Below, piece after piece: positions 1 through 8,782 of a stretch of DNA of 64,000 nt. The position numbers and the translations under genes are program-made. Each line of letters starts with the position of its first letter. Position 1 is the stretch's first letter. The DNA is from Clostridia bacterium. Its GTDB lineage: Bacteria; Bacillota; Clostridia; Christensenellales; Aristaeellaceae. Below the pieces are notes generated by a model. That model was not told where the DNA came from, searched no databases, and worked only from the letters and a program-made list of their open reading frames with translations. The stretch is from contig JAFQOD010000051.1 in NCBI GenBank assembly GCA_017395685.1, positions 1 to 64,000 of the forward strand, written 5' to 3'.

Positions 1-110
1 ATAGATACATCCATTTTTACAATCATGAGCGCATCCAGCTAAAAACTGGCATGCCTCCTCTCTCGCTTCGGCACGCCAGGTAAGCACTTCTCCTACTCAG
101 GGGCTTTTTT
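1..110 (-). ncRNA. structured RNA candidate cut by the window edge
   Basis: Read on the minus strand, a 10-bp stem with one mismatch forms between plus positions 70-79 and 46-55 and is followed directly by TTTTTA. A second stem (CCAG at 35-38 with CTGG at 46-49) uses part of the same bases, so the two are mutually exclusive, as in a terminator/antiterminator or riboswitch-like platform. The upstream part carries GAGTAGG and GCCGAAGCGA stretches without coding potential. I cannot name a class; it could also be only the terminator zone of the arabinosidase operon. Confidence 0.25.
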
Positions 111-199
111 GTGCAGTCCGTATATTCTGGGGCAGTTCAATTTTTGCCGGGGCTTTTAAGTGGAGAAAAGCGAGGGGAGAATCCCCATCGCCTTTTTTC

Positions 200-1672
200 T
201 TATTCTTTCGATATGGTTAATTCTGCTACACAGCAGGGCGGCAGATTGATTTTCAGTTGATCATTTTCAATCTTGAAATCGGAGAAGGGGAGAAGCTGCA
301 GTTTCGTATCGCCGAAATCGTTGAAATCATGGGGTTTTCCTGCAAGAATGCGTCCCACTACAGCGCCGGGAGCGCAACCGATCGTGGAAACAGAAATGTG
401 CGCATGAACGCATTCGCTGATATTGGCGCAGGTAAGGGTAATCACACCATCATTTTCAGAAGCCGCTGCAGTGATCTGAGGAAGCTGCCACTTGTCAACA
501 CCGACATTTTCAGCTTCCACATGGCAATCAACGGCTTTTGCATTCTGATGGGCTTTGTAAAGATCAAATACGTGATAGGTGGGGGTGAGCACCATCTGAT
601 CCCCTTCAGTGAGGATAACGCTTTGCAGCACATTCACGGTCTGGGCAATATTTGCCATTACAACGCGGTCACAGTGACCGGCAAAGATATTGAAGGTAAT
701 TGCGGCAACAAGGGCGTCACGCATGGTATTTTGCTGATAGAGGAAGCCTGGATTGGTACCGGGCTCCACATTATGCCAGGTACCCCACTCATCCACGATC
801 AGGCCAACTCTATGATTGGGATCATATCGATCCATGATCTGAAGATGCTTTGTAATTAGCTCATCCATGTATGCGGATTTGTAGAGCGTCTTATAATATT
901 GTTCTTTAGTAAACTCAGTGGCGCTGCCTTTATCGGCCCATTCTTCAGTTACTGTATAATAATGCAGCGTTAAAGCGTCCATATAATGGCCGGCGTTGCG
1001 CATCAGCACTTCCGTCCATCTATAGTCATCTACATTGGGGCCACAGGCGATACGGTAAAGCTTGTTATTTCCGTAATTACGGCAATAGGTCTGATAACGG
1101 CGGTATTCATCAGCATAATACTCAGGGCGCATGTTGCCGCCGCAGCCCCAGTTTTCGTTGCCAACGCCCCAGAATTTCACATTCCAAGCATCCTTCCGGC
1201 CGTTTTCCCAGCGGCGTTTGACCACCGTGGAATCGCCGTCACTGTTGATATACTCCACCCATTCGGACATTTCACGGATGGTGCCGGAGCCGACATTGGC
1301 ATTGATATAGGGTTCGCAGCCAATCTGACTGCACAATTCAAGAAATTCATGGGTACCAAAGGAATTATCTTCCACCACGCCGCCCCAATGGGTGTTTACC
1401 ATGCGCTTTCGGGCCTCCTGCGGGCCGATACCATCTTCCCAATGATATTCATCGGCAAAACAGCCGCCGGGCCAGCGGAGAACGGGGGCCTTGATATTCC
1501 TCAGGGCATCCACAACGTCTTTGCGCATGCCATTTACATTGGGAATAGGGCTATCCTTGCCCACAAAAATGCCCTGGTAGATGCAGCGGCCCAGATGCTC
1601 AGAAAAATGTCCGAAAAGGTTTTTGTTAATGGTTCCTTTGCAGCGGCCGGGATGCAGTGTAATTTTGGCCAT
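200..1672 (-). CDS. GH51 alpha-L-arabinofuranosidase
   Basis: Retaining exo-enzyme that removes alpha-L-arabinofuranosyl side chains from arabinan or arabinoxylan oligosaccharides. The 490-residue protein has the family's full length, an N-terminal (beta/alpha)8 barrel and a C-terminal beta domain. The acid/base is Glu173 in GNENWG and the nucleophile is Glu295 in VDEWGTW; the RWPGG motif lies near residue 66-70. No signal peptide, so it acts on imported oligosaccharides in the cytoplasm. I chose the ATG at 1672 because AAAGGA lies 8 nt upstream; an ATG 18 nt earlier is in frame but lacks a good site. It follows the GH127 gene by 29 nt on the same strand and is probably its operon partner. 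Confidence 0.93.
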   Translation of the reverse strand: MAKITLHPGRCKGTINKNLFGHFSEHLGRCIYQGIFVGKDSPIPNVNGMRKDVVDALRNIKAPVLRWPGGCFADEYHWEDGIGPQEARKRMVNTHWGGVVEDNSFGTHEFLELCSQIGCEPYINANVGSGTIREMSEWVEYINSDGDSTVVKRRWENGRKDAWNVKFWGVGNENWGCGGNMRPEYYADEYRRYQTYCRNYGNNKLYRIACGPNVDDYRWTEVLMRNAGHYMDALTLHYYTVTEEWADKGSATEFTKEQYYKTLYKSAYMDELITKHLQIMDRYDPNHRVGLIVDEWGTWHNVEPGTNPGFLYQQNTMRDALVAAITFNIFAGHCDRVVMANIAQTVNVLQSVILTEGDQMVLTPTYHVFDLYKAHQNAKAVDCHVEAENVGVDKWQLPQITAAASENDGVITLTCANISECVHAHISVSTIGCAPGAVVGRILAGKPHDFNDFGDTKLQLLPFSDFKIENDQLKINLPPCCVAELTISKE

Positions 1673-1701
1673 ACGGATGCTTCCTTTCATTTTGAGATGA
1701 A

Positions 1702-3618
1702 TTATCGACGGATCCAGACTGTCATATCGCCCTTGCCGCGATTTCCCCAGGAATAATAGGGAATAAAGGTAAGAGGAACTTCCCGGGCTTCGGGAGATAC
1801 GGGAGAATACAGGGAAAGAACGGGCAGCTCACGGATCCCCATTCCCTCAATCTTCATAATACCGCCAAGCAGCTGCTCATCCCACACCGGGGTAAGCAGC
1901 TGATCGTTCAGGGAGAGCGCCCATAATTGTGCGCCGTTATCTTTTTCTTCCAGGCAATAGACCAGCGGCCCCCGGGTGACAGCGAATTTACCGGCATAAT
2001 CAGGGGAGAAGAGGGTAGCCTGCATTTTTTCTATGGGCATGGGGAAGGTCAGATGGATAGCATCGCCCTTTTCAAACTTTCCGGAAAGAAGCAGATATCC
2101 ATTTTCTACTGCAGCAGGTTCCATTTCGCCATTAACTGTTAATGTATAATTCCTCGCCCAGCCTGGAAGACGCATATAGAGATGCAGGAAATCATTAGGA
2201 GCATCCTTTACCGTAATAGATACTTCGCCCTGCCAGGGGAACTGAGAATCAATGGTAAGAGAGAACTTACCGCTCTTCATGAAGGCACAAAGATCGGAGG
2301 AAATATACTGATCGATATAAAGGCTCTTTTCATCATGGCCGCCCAAATAAGTGCTCAGCCCGGTCAAAGTACGCAGTACGTTGGGCGGGCAGCAAGCACA
2401 GCCAAACCATCCCTGGCGTTCTCCGTCGATGTGCAGATCATTGCGATGGGTCACCCGATCTTGCCATACTTCCAGCGGATTCATATAGAAATATTTGGTA
2501 CCATCCAGCGATACGCCGGAAAGAATGCCATTAAACAAGGCCTTTTCAATCACATCACCGTATTTTCCATGAGGATGAATTCGATTGAGCCGGATAGCAG
2601 TCATGATCAGGGCGATGGAGGCGCAGGTTTCAGTATAGCAGCGATCGGCAGGAAGATCGTAATTGAAGGAGAACGATTCGCCAATGTGGGTGGAACCAAC
2701 ACCGCCGGTAATATACATTTGTTTTTCGATAATATTATGGAATACCCGATCAGCAGCTTCGATCAGGGAATCATCCCCGGAAAGAGCCCCGACTTCGGCC
2801 ATGGCAGCCAGCATATAGCACTGGCGAACGGAGTGACCGATGGCTTCTTTTTGATCCCGAACCGGAAGATGAGCTTGATGATAGCAATAGGGAAGTTCCA
2901 ATGGCCTATGAGAGTGCGGCGGCGGATTTTCGCCCCGGTTTTTCGATTCCTGATCGTAATAGTAAGGCTGGTGTCCCCGTACATCCAGGAAATACTTGGC
3001 CAGGTTCAGATAACGCTTTTCTCCAGTCACCTGATAAAGACGCGCAAGACCGATTTCCACTTCCTGATGACCGGGATAACCATGACATTGATCTTCCTTA
3101 GGACCGAAATGACGATCCAGGCAATCGGCCAGACGGCAGGCAACTTCAAGCAGATTTTTCTTGCCTGTGGCAGCATACCACGCACAGGCTGCTTCCATCA
3201 GATGACCGGCAATATACAACTCATGATGATCACGGAGATTGGTAAACCGTTTTAATTTCTTTACGATATAGAAAGTATCAAGATATCCATCTTCTTGCTG
3301 GGCGCGTTTGGCCAGATTGATTGCAAAATCCACCTGAGCTTCCAGGTCGGAGTCAGGATGGGAAGCCAGGGAATAAGCGGCGCCTTCTACCCATTTCCAC
3401 ATGTCGCTATCCTGCCAGGGGAAACCGATATATTCACCTTCCTTTTCACCGGTAACCAGCTGAAAATTATGGATGCAGCCGCTGGGGGGGACACCGGGGA
3501 TCTGATCATTCAGGGCATTCCACATATAAGGAATGGCAATTTTTCGTGCAGTTTCGATTCTTGCAGAAAAGAAATTATCATGAATGAAAACATCGGCCAA
3601 TTGGAATGATTTCAGCAT
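1702..3618 (-). CDS. GH127 beta-L-arabinofuranosidase
   Basis: Belongs to the GH127 family (formerly DUF1680), typified by HypBA1 of Bifidobacterium longum, which releases beta-L-arabinofuranose with a zinc-bound cysteine nucleophile. At 638 residues it is full length. The metal and catalytic site is visible: Glu330 and Cys332 in CYTETCAS, and the pair Cys409-Cys410 in GCACCPPN, the latter containing the nucleophile by analogy. No signal peptide. First gene of a two-gene operon with GH51, behind a consensus promoter and a GGAGGGCCTT ribosome site. Substrates inferred: hydroxyproline-linked arabinans or arabinan side chains; some family members act on related sugars, so the exact linkage is unproven. 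Confidence 0.9.
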   Translation of the reverse strand: MLKSFQLADVFIHDNFFSARIETARKIAIPYMWNALNDQIPGVPPSGCIHNFQLVTGEKEGEYIGFPWQDSDMWKWVEGAAYSLASHPDSDLEAQVDFAINLAKRAQQEDGYLDTFYIVKKLKRFTNLRDHHELYIAGHLMEAACAWYAATGKKNLLEVACRLADCLDRHFGPKEDQCHGYPGHQEVEIGLARLYQVTGEKRYLNLAKYFLDVRGHQPYYYDQESKNRGENPPPHSHRPLELPYCYHQAHLPVRDQKEAIGHSVRQCYMLAAMAEVGALSGDDSLIEAADRVFHNIIEKQMYITGGVGSTHIGESFSFNYDLPADRCYTETCASIALIMTAIRLNRIHPHGKYGDVIEKALFNGILSGVSLDGTKYFYMNPLEVWQDRVTHRNDLHIDGERQGWFGCACCPPNVLRTLTGLSTYLGGHDEKSLYIDQYISSDLCAFMKSGKFSLTIDSQFPWQGEVSITVKDAPNDFLHLYMRLPGWARNYTLTVNGEMEPAAVENGYLLLSGKFEKGDAIHLTFPMPIEKMQATLFSPDYAGKFAVTRGPLVYCLEEKDNGAQLWALSLNDQLLTPVWDEQLLGGIMKIEGMGIRELPVLSLYSPVSPEAREVPLTFIPYYSWGNRGKGDMTVWIRR

Positions 3619-3651
3619 AAGGCCCTCCTGTATAAAATTACTATCTTCAGT

Positions 3652-3680
3652 ATATTAACATGGGGTATATTGACTGTCAA
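3652..3680 (-). promoter_or_regulatory. sigma-A promoter of GH127-GH51 operon
   Basis: On the minus strand TTGACA (3675-3680) and TAATAT (3652-3657) are 17 bp apart, about 35 bp before the GH127 start. It lies just after the terminator of the preceding operon. Confidence 0.7.
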
Positions 3681-3715
3681 GAAAGAATATGGCCTCTCCG
3701 GATGGAAAGGCCATA
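3681..3715 (-). terminator. terminator after the glycerol-phosphate operon
   Basis: The hairpin TATGGCCTTTCC / GGAGAGGCCATA with an ATCC loop is followed on the minus strand by TTCTTTCTT. It separates the GDPD gene from the arabinosidase promoter. Confidence 0.7.
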
Positions 3716-3719
3716 AGGC

Positions 3720-4439
3720 TTATTCAATGATATTGCTTGTGATGTAATTGACGCCCCATTTGGAAAGCCGCTCGGCATCCTCCAAATCATCCACTGTCCA
3801 AACATTGATTTCAATGCCGGCGGCGTGCAGGGAATGAATATTTTCTTCTGTAAGGCTGCGATAATAGATATCCAGATCCAGATGATGTTCTCTCAGGGTA
3901 TCTTCTAGCCATTCGGGATAATCGCCAATCAGGAATTGAAGCTTTTGAGCAGGCAGCTTATTCCGCATATTGATCATATTAGGAAGATCGAAAGAAATGA
4001 AGATTGTCCTTTCCAGCCATTTTTCCTTCCGGATGATCTCAATGATCTGATCCAGATCTTCAGGTTCAAAATGATTCTTTAATTCCAGGACGCTGATTTT
4101 TTCATATTTTTTGCAAATCTGGATGTATTCCTGCAGGGAAGGAAGTATCAGATCCTTCCGGCCTCGTTTGCCATCCTTATCGCAAAGATGCAAAGAGCGA
4201 AGGGTTTCATAGGTACTTTCCTCAATCACCAGATGATCCATGGCAACACGCCGGGTGTCGTCATCATGAATGATGATAAATTTTCCATCGGCAGTGCGAT
4301 GCACATCGGTTTCAATACCAAAGTAAGTGCGATTGCCGGCAGCAACGAAGGCGGAGGCAGTGTTTTCAAGCTCCAGACCGCTCAGACCGCGATGAGCAAT
4401 CATCTTGGGCTTGGGTGAATTCAGATGCAGTGTGTCCAT
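3720..4439 (-). CDS. glycerophosphodiester phosphodiesterase
   Basis: Hydrolyses glycerophosphodiesters (deacylated phospholipid head groups) to sn-glycerol-3-phosphate and an alcohol. The 239-residue cytoplasmic protein is a single GDPD domain: the metal and catalytic motifs are IAHRG near residue 14-18, ETDVHRTADG near residue 43 and HDDD near residue 58. No signal peptide or membrane part. It is the last gene of a five-gene operon whose first product resembles FAD-dependent glycerol-3-phosphate dehydrogenase, so the product of this enzyme is the likely substrate of that one. Confidence 0.9.
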   Translation of the reverse strand: MDTLHLNSPKPKMIAHRGLSGLELENTASAFVAAGNRTYFGIETDVHRTADGKFIIIHDDDTRRVAMDHLVIEESTYETLRSLHLCDKDGKRGRKDLILPSLQEYIQICKKYEKISVLELKNHFEPEDLDQIIEIIRKEKWLERTIFISFDLPNMINMRNKLPAQKLQFLIGDYPEWLEDTLREHHLDLDIYYRSLTEENIHSLHAAGIEINVWTVDDLEDAERLSKWGVNYITSNIIE

Positions 4440-4459
4440 GGACAGCTTCCTTTCTGATA

Positions 4460-5263
4460 TCAGCGAATCATTTCATAAATTTCTGCAATATCCTGGCAGG
4501 TATAGGTGGGCTTGATTTCGCTCTTCTCCCAATCTTCTCGGGTGGTTTCACCGCTGAAAACCAATACCGTAGTAATTCCGGCATTTACGCCGCAGGCAAT
4601 ATCCGTGTAGATGCGATCACCGATCAGCACAGCATCTTCCGGCTTACAGCCTGCCTTTTCGATTGCCAGAAGGGCAATGGCAGGCTCTGGCTTGCCAATG
4701 AAATAAGGCATCCGCTTGGTAGCATTAAACAGCATTTGGCTGACAGAACCGCAATCCGGAACAAAACCATAAGCGGTAGGGCATACCCAATCAGGATTGG
4801 TGGCTAGGTATTCCACGCCGCGGCCAAGCAGAATACAGGCATCCTCCAGCTTTTGAAAGGTCAGTTCGGTATCAAATCCCATGAGAAGGCAATCGATATC
4901 ATCTTCAAGTTTATCGGTAATGGGAAAGCCAGCGCTGCGCAACTGTTCCTTGAAGGAAGCAGTGCCAAGAGCATAGATTTTATTTCCGTGATAGTTATTT
5001 CTCAGATATACACAGGCGGCATCGGTGGAGGTGAAGAATTCATCTTTTACTGCGGGAATTTGAATGCGGGCCATTTTTTCCACGTATTTCTCTACCGATT
5101 TTGAGGAATTATTGGTAATATACAGATATTTTCCGCCCTGCGCCTTTACAGCGTTGAGAAAATCCAGGCAATGGTCAAACACATGCTCATCCAGATATAA
5201 CGTACCGTCCATATCCAGCAAAAATAACTTTTTACTGCGCAGGGTTTCTTTCATATCATGCAT
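4460..5263 (-). CDS. HAD-superfamily phosphatase, NagD/glycerol-1-phosphatase type
   Basis: HAD hydrolase of class IIA (NagD / AraL / phosphoglycolate and glycerol-phosphate phosphatases). Motif I is FLLDMDGTLY near residue 15, motif II ITNNSS near residue 52, and motif IV is GDRIYTDI near residue 218. The cap-type insertion between motifs II and III is present. I use the ATG at 5263 (267 residues), placed after AAGGGG; an upstream in-frame start would add 35 residues overlapping the DUF1667 gene. Its place in a glycerol-phosphate operon suggests a glycerol-phosphate or phosphoglycolate substrate, but HAD specificity cannot be read from sequence. Confidence 0.85.
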   Translation of the reverse strand: MHDMKETLRSKKLFLLDMDGTLYLDEHVFDHCLDFLNAVKAQGGKYLYITNNSSKSVEKYVEKMARIQIPAVKDEFFTSTDAACVYLRNNYHGNKIYALGTASFKEQLRSAGFPITDKLEDDIDCLLMGFDTELTFQKLEDACILLGRGVEYLATNPDWVCPTAYGFVPDCGSVSQMLFNATKRMPYFIGKPEPAIALLAIEKAGCKPEDAVLIGDRIYTDIACGVNAGITTVLVFSGETTREDWEKSEIKPTYTCQDIAEIYEMIR

Positions 5264-5276
5264 AAAAGTGCACCCC

Positions 5277-5621
5277 TTACATTTCTTTTGTGGCAATGAT
5301 GTTGGCATCCGTGCCGGCAGGATGGGGAAGAACCACCTGGCCAATGGATACAGGAGCGGTAAGCTCAACCTGATTGAGAAGGGTGACGATTTCCATCAGT
5401 TTGCCCTTTGGAACGGCAATATCACTCTTTACAGGGCACCGGCGATAGAGACCACCCTGAACCTTCACGGTAGAGGTGAGCACACGGGTGGGATTTTTGA
5501 TCTCATTGTGGCCATATACGGCACCGCGAGGACAGGCATTGCCGGTAACAGCATAATCATTTTCCACATCTACCTGAAGGCGGCAGCCTTTGGGACATAC
5601 GATACAAACCAGTTCCTTCAT
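5277..5621 (-). CDS. DUF1667 small cysteine-rich redox partner
   Basis: Protein of 114 residues with the DUF1667 pattern: CIVCPKGC near the N-terminus, then CPRG near residue 31 and a later Cys in RRCPVKS. The four cysteines suggest an iron-sulfur or zinc centre. In Bacillota this family is almost always encoded behind an FAD oxidoreductase and a GlpA-like flavoprotein, as it is here (2-nt gap from the FAD gene). By analogy it is the third, electron-transferring subunit of an anaerobic glycerol-3-phosphate oxidising complex; the biochemical role is inferred. Confidence 0.85.
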   Translation of the reverse strand: MKELVCIVCPKGCRLQVDVENDYAVTGNACPRGAVYGHNEIKNPTRVLTSTVKVQGGLYRRCPVKSDIAVPKGKLMEIVTLLNQVELTAPVSIGQVVLPHPAGTDANIIATKEM

Positions 5622-5623
5622 GA

Positions 5624-6880
5624 TTATTCTGCCTCCTTCGCAGATACGGTAATGGTATCGCCGGCAACTTTGTCCAATTGTGCACGGGTAAGCAGGATAT
5701 GTTCCATTTCGCCGGGGGCCATGTGATCCCGCTTGTAGGAAGCGATGATCTTTTCCCCGTCGGATACTTCAATTACGCTTTTTTTATATACCTGGCGTAC
5801 ACGGAAGAAAACGTCTGCAATTTTATCGATGCGATTTACACGGATCTGCTGAGGTACGGTATAACTCACACCGAAACCATTGGAAAGACGGATGGGCGTT
5901 TCAGCTTCGGTTTCGCCCAATACAAATTGGGCAGCTGCAGCGCCTGCACGTTCACTTTCTGCAGATACATAGTCAACCAGATCGTGAACATGCACCACAT
6001 TGCCGCAGGCAAAGATACCGGGCACGCTGGTTTCCATATTCTCATATACGATAGCGCCGTTGGTGCGATTATCCATCTGGATACCGGCACTGCGGGTCAA
6101 TTCATTTTCCGGAATCAGGCCGACAGAAAGCAGAACGGTATCGCAGTCAAATTCCATTTCACTGCCAGGGATGGGATTGCGCATATCATCCACTTTAGAA
6201 ACCGTTACATGGGATACACGCCCGTTTTCAGCCTTAATATCGGTTATGGTATGAGACAAATAAAGAGGAATATCCCAATCTTCCAGGCATTGAACAATAT
6301 TGCGTATAAGACCGCCGGAATACGGCATTACTTCTACACAAGCCAGCACTTTTGCGCCTTCCAGGGTCATACGGCGGGCCATGATCAGGCCGATATCACC
6401 GCTGCCAAGGATGATCACCCGTTTGCCCACCATATAGCCTTCCATGTTCAGATAGCGCTGGGCGCTTCCGGCAGTGAATACGCCGGCCGGACGATCGCCG
6501 GGGATGGCAATGGCACCGCGGGTACGTTCCCGGCAGCCCATTGCAAGCACGATGGATTTGGCCTGCAATACCTGATACCCATTCTCAGTGCTGATGACGT
6601 GCACTTCACGATTCTTGTTAATATCCAGCACCATGGTGTCAAGCATAACCTGCACGTGGGTATCTTTCAGCATTTCAATGAACCGTCCGGCATATTCGGG
6701 GCCGGTCAGTTCTTCCTTAAAGCGATGAAGGCCAAAGCCGTTGTGGATGCACTGATTAAGAATGCCGCCCAGTTCCTTATCCCGTTCCACGATCAGGATA
6801 TTCTTCAGCCCTTTTTGCCAGGCGCTATGGGCGGCCGCAAGACCGGCGGGACCGCCGCCGACGACGATCAGATCATACAT
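5624..6880 (-). CDS. FAD/NAD-dependent oxidoreductase of G3P oxidation complex
   Basis: Two-dinucleotide-binding-domain flavoprotein of 418 residues. The FAD motif VVGGGPAGLAAA is at the N-terminus, and the NAD(P) motif is ILGSGDIGLIMA near residue 156. A GIFACGN FAD-binding motif lies near residue 300. There is no CxxxxC disulfide typical of thioredoxin reductase. Its start overlaps the stop of the upstream GlpA-like gene (TAATG), implying translational coupling. It most likely passes electrons from the GlpA-like dehydrogenase to NAD or another carrier, together with the DUF1667 protein. Confidence 0.88.
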   Translation of the reverse strand: MYDLIVVGGGPAGLAAAHSAWQKGLKNILIVERDKELGGILNQCIHNGFGLHRFKEELTGPEYAGRFIEMLKDTHVQVMLDTMVLDINKNREVHVISTENGYQVLQAKSIVLAMGCRERTRGAIAIPGDRPAGVFTAGSAQRYLNMEGYMVGKRVIILGSGDIGLIMARRMTLEGAKVLACVEVMPYSGGLIRNIVQCLEDWDIPLYLSHTITDIKAENGRVSHVTVSKVDDMRNPIPGSEMEFDCDTVLLSVGLIPENELTRSAGIQMDNRTNGAIVYENMETSVPGIFACGNVVHVHDLVDYVSAESERAGAAAAQFVLGETEAETPIRLSNGFGVSYTVPQQIRVNRIDKIADVFFRVRQVYKKSVIEVSDGEKIIASYKRDHMAPGEMEHILLTRAQLDKVAGDTITVSAKEAE

Positions 6881-8316
6881 TACGCATCCGCCTCCTTCTT
6901 GGTTTCAGAAAGCAGGATATGGCTGCCTTTGCCATCCTGCAGAATTTCCATGGGGTTCTTATTTAACTCACGAGCAAGGATATCTACAACACGAGGGCCG
7001 CAGAAACCGCCCTGGCAACGCCCCATGCCGGTACCCGCCCGTCGTTTTACGCCATCAACACTGCAGGGGGGGATGGGTGAATGGATGGCATCAACGATTT
7101 CGCCCTCGGTGATGGTTTCGCAGCGGCAAATCACACGGCCATAGAGCGGATTTTTCTGGATTGCAGCTTGTTTTTGCTTATCAGTAAGGCCGCGGAAGCG
7201 AATCTTTTTCCGTGTAGTAATAGGATTTTCTTTTTCAACAAGATGTAAGCCGCATTCTTTCAGAAGTTTCACTGCTTCCAAAGCGATAGCGGGAGCAGAG
7301 GAAAGCCCGGGAGATTTGATGCCAGCAAGATCGATGAAATTTTGGGCAGCAATACCGATCTGGAATTCATCCTGATCGGGATTGGCGCGTACGCCGGAGA
7401 AATTGCGAATGGAATTACGGAAATTAATCGTGGGAACAGATTTAAGCGCTTTCTCTCGCACAAAAGCCATGCCGGAAGCGGTATTATTGACACAGGAGGA
7501 ATCAACAACCCCTTCGGCATTGGGCCCAACGATCAGGTTGCCGCCGGTAGTAGGGGATACCAAAACGCCTTTACCGTCTTTGTTTGGGCATTGGAATAAT
7601 ACATGATTGGCGCGTTCGATTTCACATTTGTCCATCAGATAATACTCGCCGCGGTTGGGCAAAATGGAAAAGGTTTTCTCGGCAACCATTTCATGTACCT
7701 TATCGCTTTCAACACCGGCAGCATTGATGATATACTGGGCTTCTACATCACCCTGATTGGTATGGATTACGTAGTGATCTTCTGCATTTTCAATTCCGGT
7801 CACGCAAGTATTCAGCTTGACTTCTGCGCCATTACGCACAGCAGTTTCAGCGAAGGCTAGCGTATAATCCCAAGGATTGATAATGCCGGCAGAAGGCGCC
7901 CAAAGAGCACCGACTACCTTATCACTGATCTGGGGCTCCATTTCACGGATCTTATCCGGCATAATAACTTCCACGCCGGGTACGCCATTTTTTATACCCC
8001 GGTCATAAAGATCCCATACAGTTTCCATTTCTTCGCCAGAGAAGGCAAGAACAAGGGAACCGATCCTGCTGAAGGGGACAGAAAGATCGCGGCAAAGATC
8101 TTCCGCCATACGATTTCCTTCCACATTTAATCTCGCCATCAGGGTGCCGGGCTTTGGATCGTATCCTGCATGAATAATGGCACTGTTGGCGCGGGAGGCC
8201 CCCATGGCCACATCATTTTCCTTTTCCAGAATGGCAAGATCCAGTTTGAATTTACTCAATTCAAATGCAGCGGCGGCGCCAATGACACCACAGCCGATAA
8301 TCACCACATCATACAT
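6880..8316 (-). CDS. FAD-dependent glycerol-3-phosphate dehydrogenase-like protein (GlpA type)
   Basis: Likely oxidises sn-glycerol-3-phosphate to dihydroxyacetone phosphate. The 478-residue protein has the DAO fold with the FAD motif VVIIGCGVIGAAAA at residues 4-17, and a C-terminal BFD-like [2Fe-2S] domain with CRCET near residue 403 and GRCQGGFCGPR near residue 439. It is soluble, without a membrane anchor. I choose the ATG at 8316 because AGAGGGG lies about 10 nt upstream; a start 21 nt earlier would overlap that site. It heads the operon with the FAD oxidoreductase, DUF1667, HAD phosphatase and GDPD. Related two-electron dehydrogenases (2-hydroxyglutarate, sarcosine) share the fold, so the substrate rests on context. 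Confidence 0.85.
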   Translation of the reverse strand: MYDVVIIGCGVIGAAAAFELSKFKLDLAILEKENDVAMGASRANSAIIHAGYDPKPGTLMARLNVEGNRMAEDLCRDLSVPFSRIGSLVLAFSGEEMETVWDLYDRGIKNGVPGVEVIMPDKIREMEPQISDKVVGALWAPSAGIINPWDYTLAFAETAVRNGAEVKLNTCVTGIENAEDHYVIHTNQGDVEAQYIINAAGVESDKVHEMVAEKTFSILPNRGEYYLMDKCEIERANHVLFQCPNKDGKGVLVSPTTGGNLIVGPNAEGVVDSSCVNNTASGMAFVREKALKSVPTINFRNSIRNFSGVRANPDQDEFQIGIAAQNFIDLAGIKSPGLSSAPAIALEAVKLLKECGLHLVEKENPITTRKKIRFRGLTDKQKQAAIQKNPLYGRVICRCETITEGEIVDAIHSPIPPCSVDGVKRRAGTGMGRCQGGFCGPRVVDILARELNKNPMEILQDGKGSHILLSETKKEADA

Positions 8317-8394
8317 GGAACAACGCCCCTCTTTCATGAAGTTATGAGTGAAATAAAGCGCATAGAAACACGCTTTTCAATTTTTTGCTTCTAT

Positions 8395-8423
8395 ATCATA
8401 CCATTTTTCAGTAAATGGTGCAA
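8395..8423 (-). promoter_or_regulatory. sigma-A promoter of glycerol-phosphate operon
   Basis: TTGCAC (8418-8423) and TATGAT (8395-8400) are separated by 17 bp on the minus strand, about 80 bp before the first gene. The spacer contains a short inverted repeat (CCATTT / AAATGG) that could be an operator. Confidence 0.6.
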
Positions 8424-8502
8424 GGGCAATAAGTAAATCTTGTAAGTTGCAATTTTTGATTCATGTATTAAAACTAAATCGATAGAATTTTCAAAAATAT
8501 AG

Positions 8503-8531
8503 TTGACAAAACAAGAATTAATGGATATAAT
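8503..8531 (+). promoter_or_regulatory. promoter of tRNA-Leu
   Basis: Perfect consensus TTGACA (8503-8508), 17-bp spacer, TATAAT (8526-8531), ending 28 bp before the tRNA. Confidence 0.85.
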
Positions 8532-8559
8532 AATACTCGCTGCCTGGCAGCCTGATCAT

Positions 8560-8644
8560 GCGGTCGTGGCGGAATTGGCATACGCGCACGTTTGAGGGGC
8601 GTGTTCTTAACCGAGTACGGGTTCAAGTCCCGTCGACCGCACCA
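8560..8644 (+). tRNA. tRNA-Leu (anticodon GAG)
   Basis: The class II tRNA has acceptor arms GCGGTCG / CGACCGC, a leucine-type D arm with TGGCGGAATTGGCA, anticodon stem CACGT / GCGTG and a loop with GAG at 8594-8596. The variable arm is long, the T loop is GTTCAAGTC and CCA is encoded at 8642-8644. It decodes CUC/CUU. Confidence 0.95.
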
Positions 8645-8647
8645 GAG

Positions 8648-8676
8648 AAGCACTTGATATCTCAAGTGCTTTTTTA
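8648..8676 (+). terminator. tRNA-Leu terminator
   Basis: Perfect 10-bp hairpin AAGCACTTGA / TCAAGTGCTT with a TATC loop, followed by T5. Confidence 0.85.
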
Positions 8677-8710
8677 TTTCTAAAATGATTTATTACTTTC
8701 TTGACATACA

Positions 8711-8758
8711 AAAGCCTCCTGTCATAGTTTCAATTCTACAACAGGAGGCGATTTTTTT
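8711..8758 (-). terminator. bidirectional terminator behind asnS
   Basis: Arms GCCTCCTGT (8714-8722) and ACAGGAGGC (8741-8749) pair perfectly. The plus side ends in T7 and the minus side in TTTTGT, so it can end asnS transcripts and block read-through from the tRNA. Confidence 0.7.
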
Positions 8759-8782
8759 GTCTGTTTCATTCAGAAGAGTTTA

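Noticed and set aside
2182-3255. A 357-codon plus-strand frame opposite the GH127 gene
   Set aside because: Antisense shadow of a well-supported catalytic gene; no start signal.
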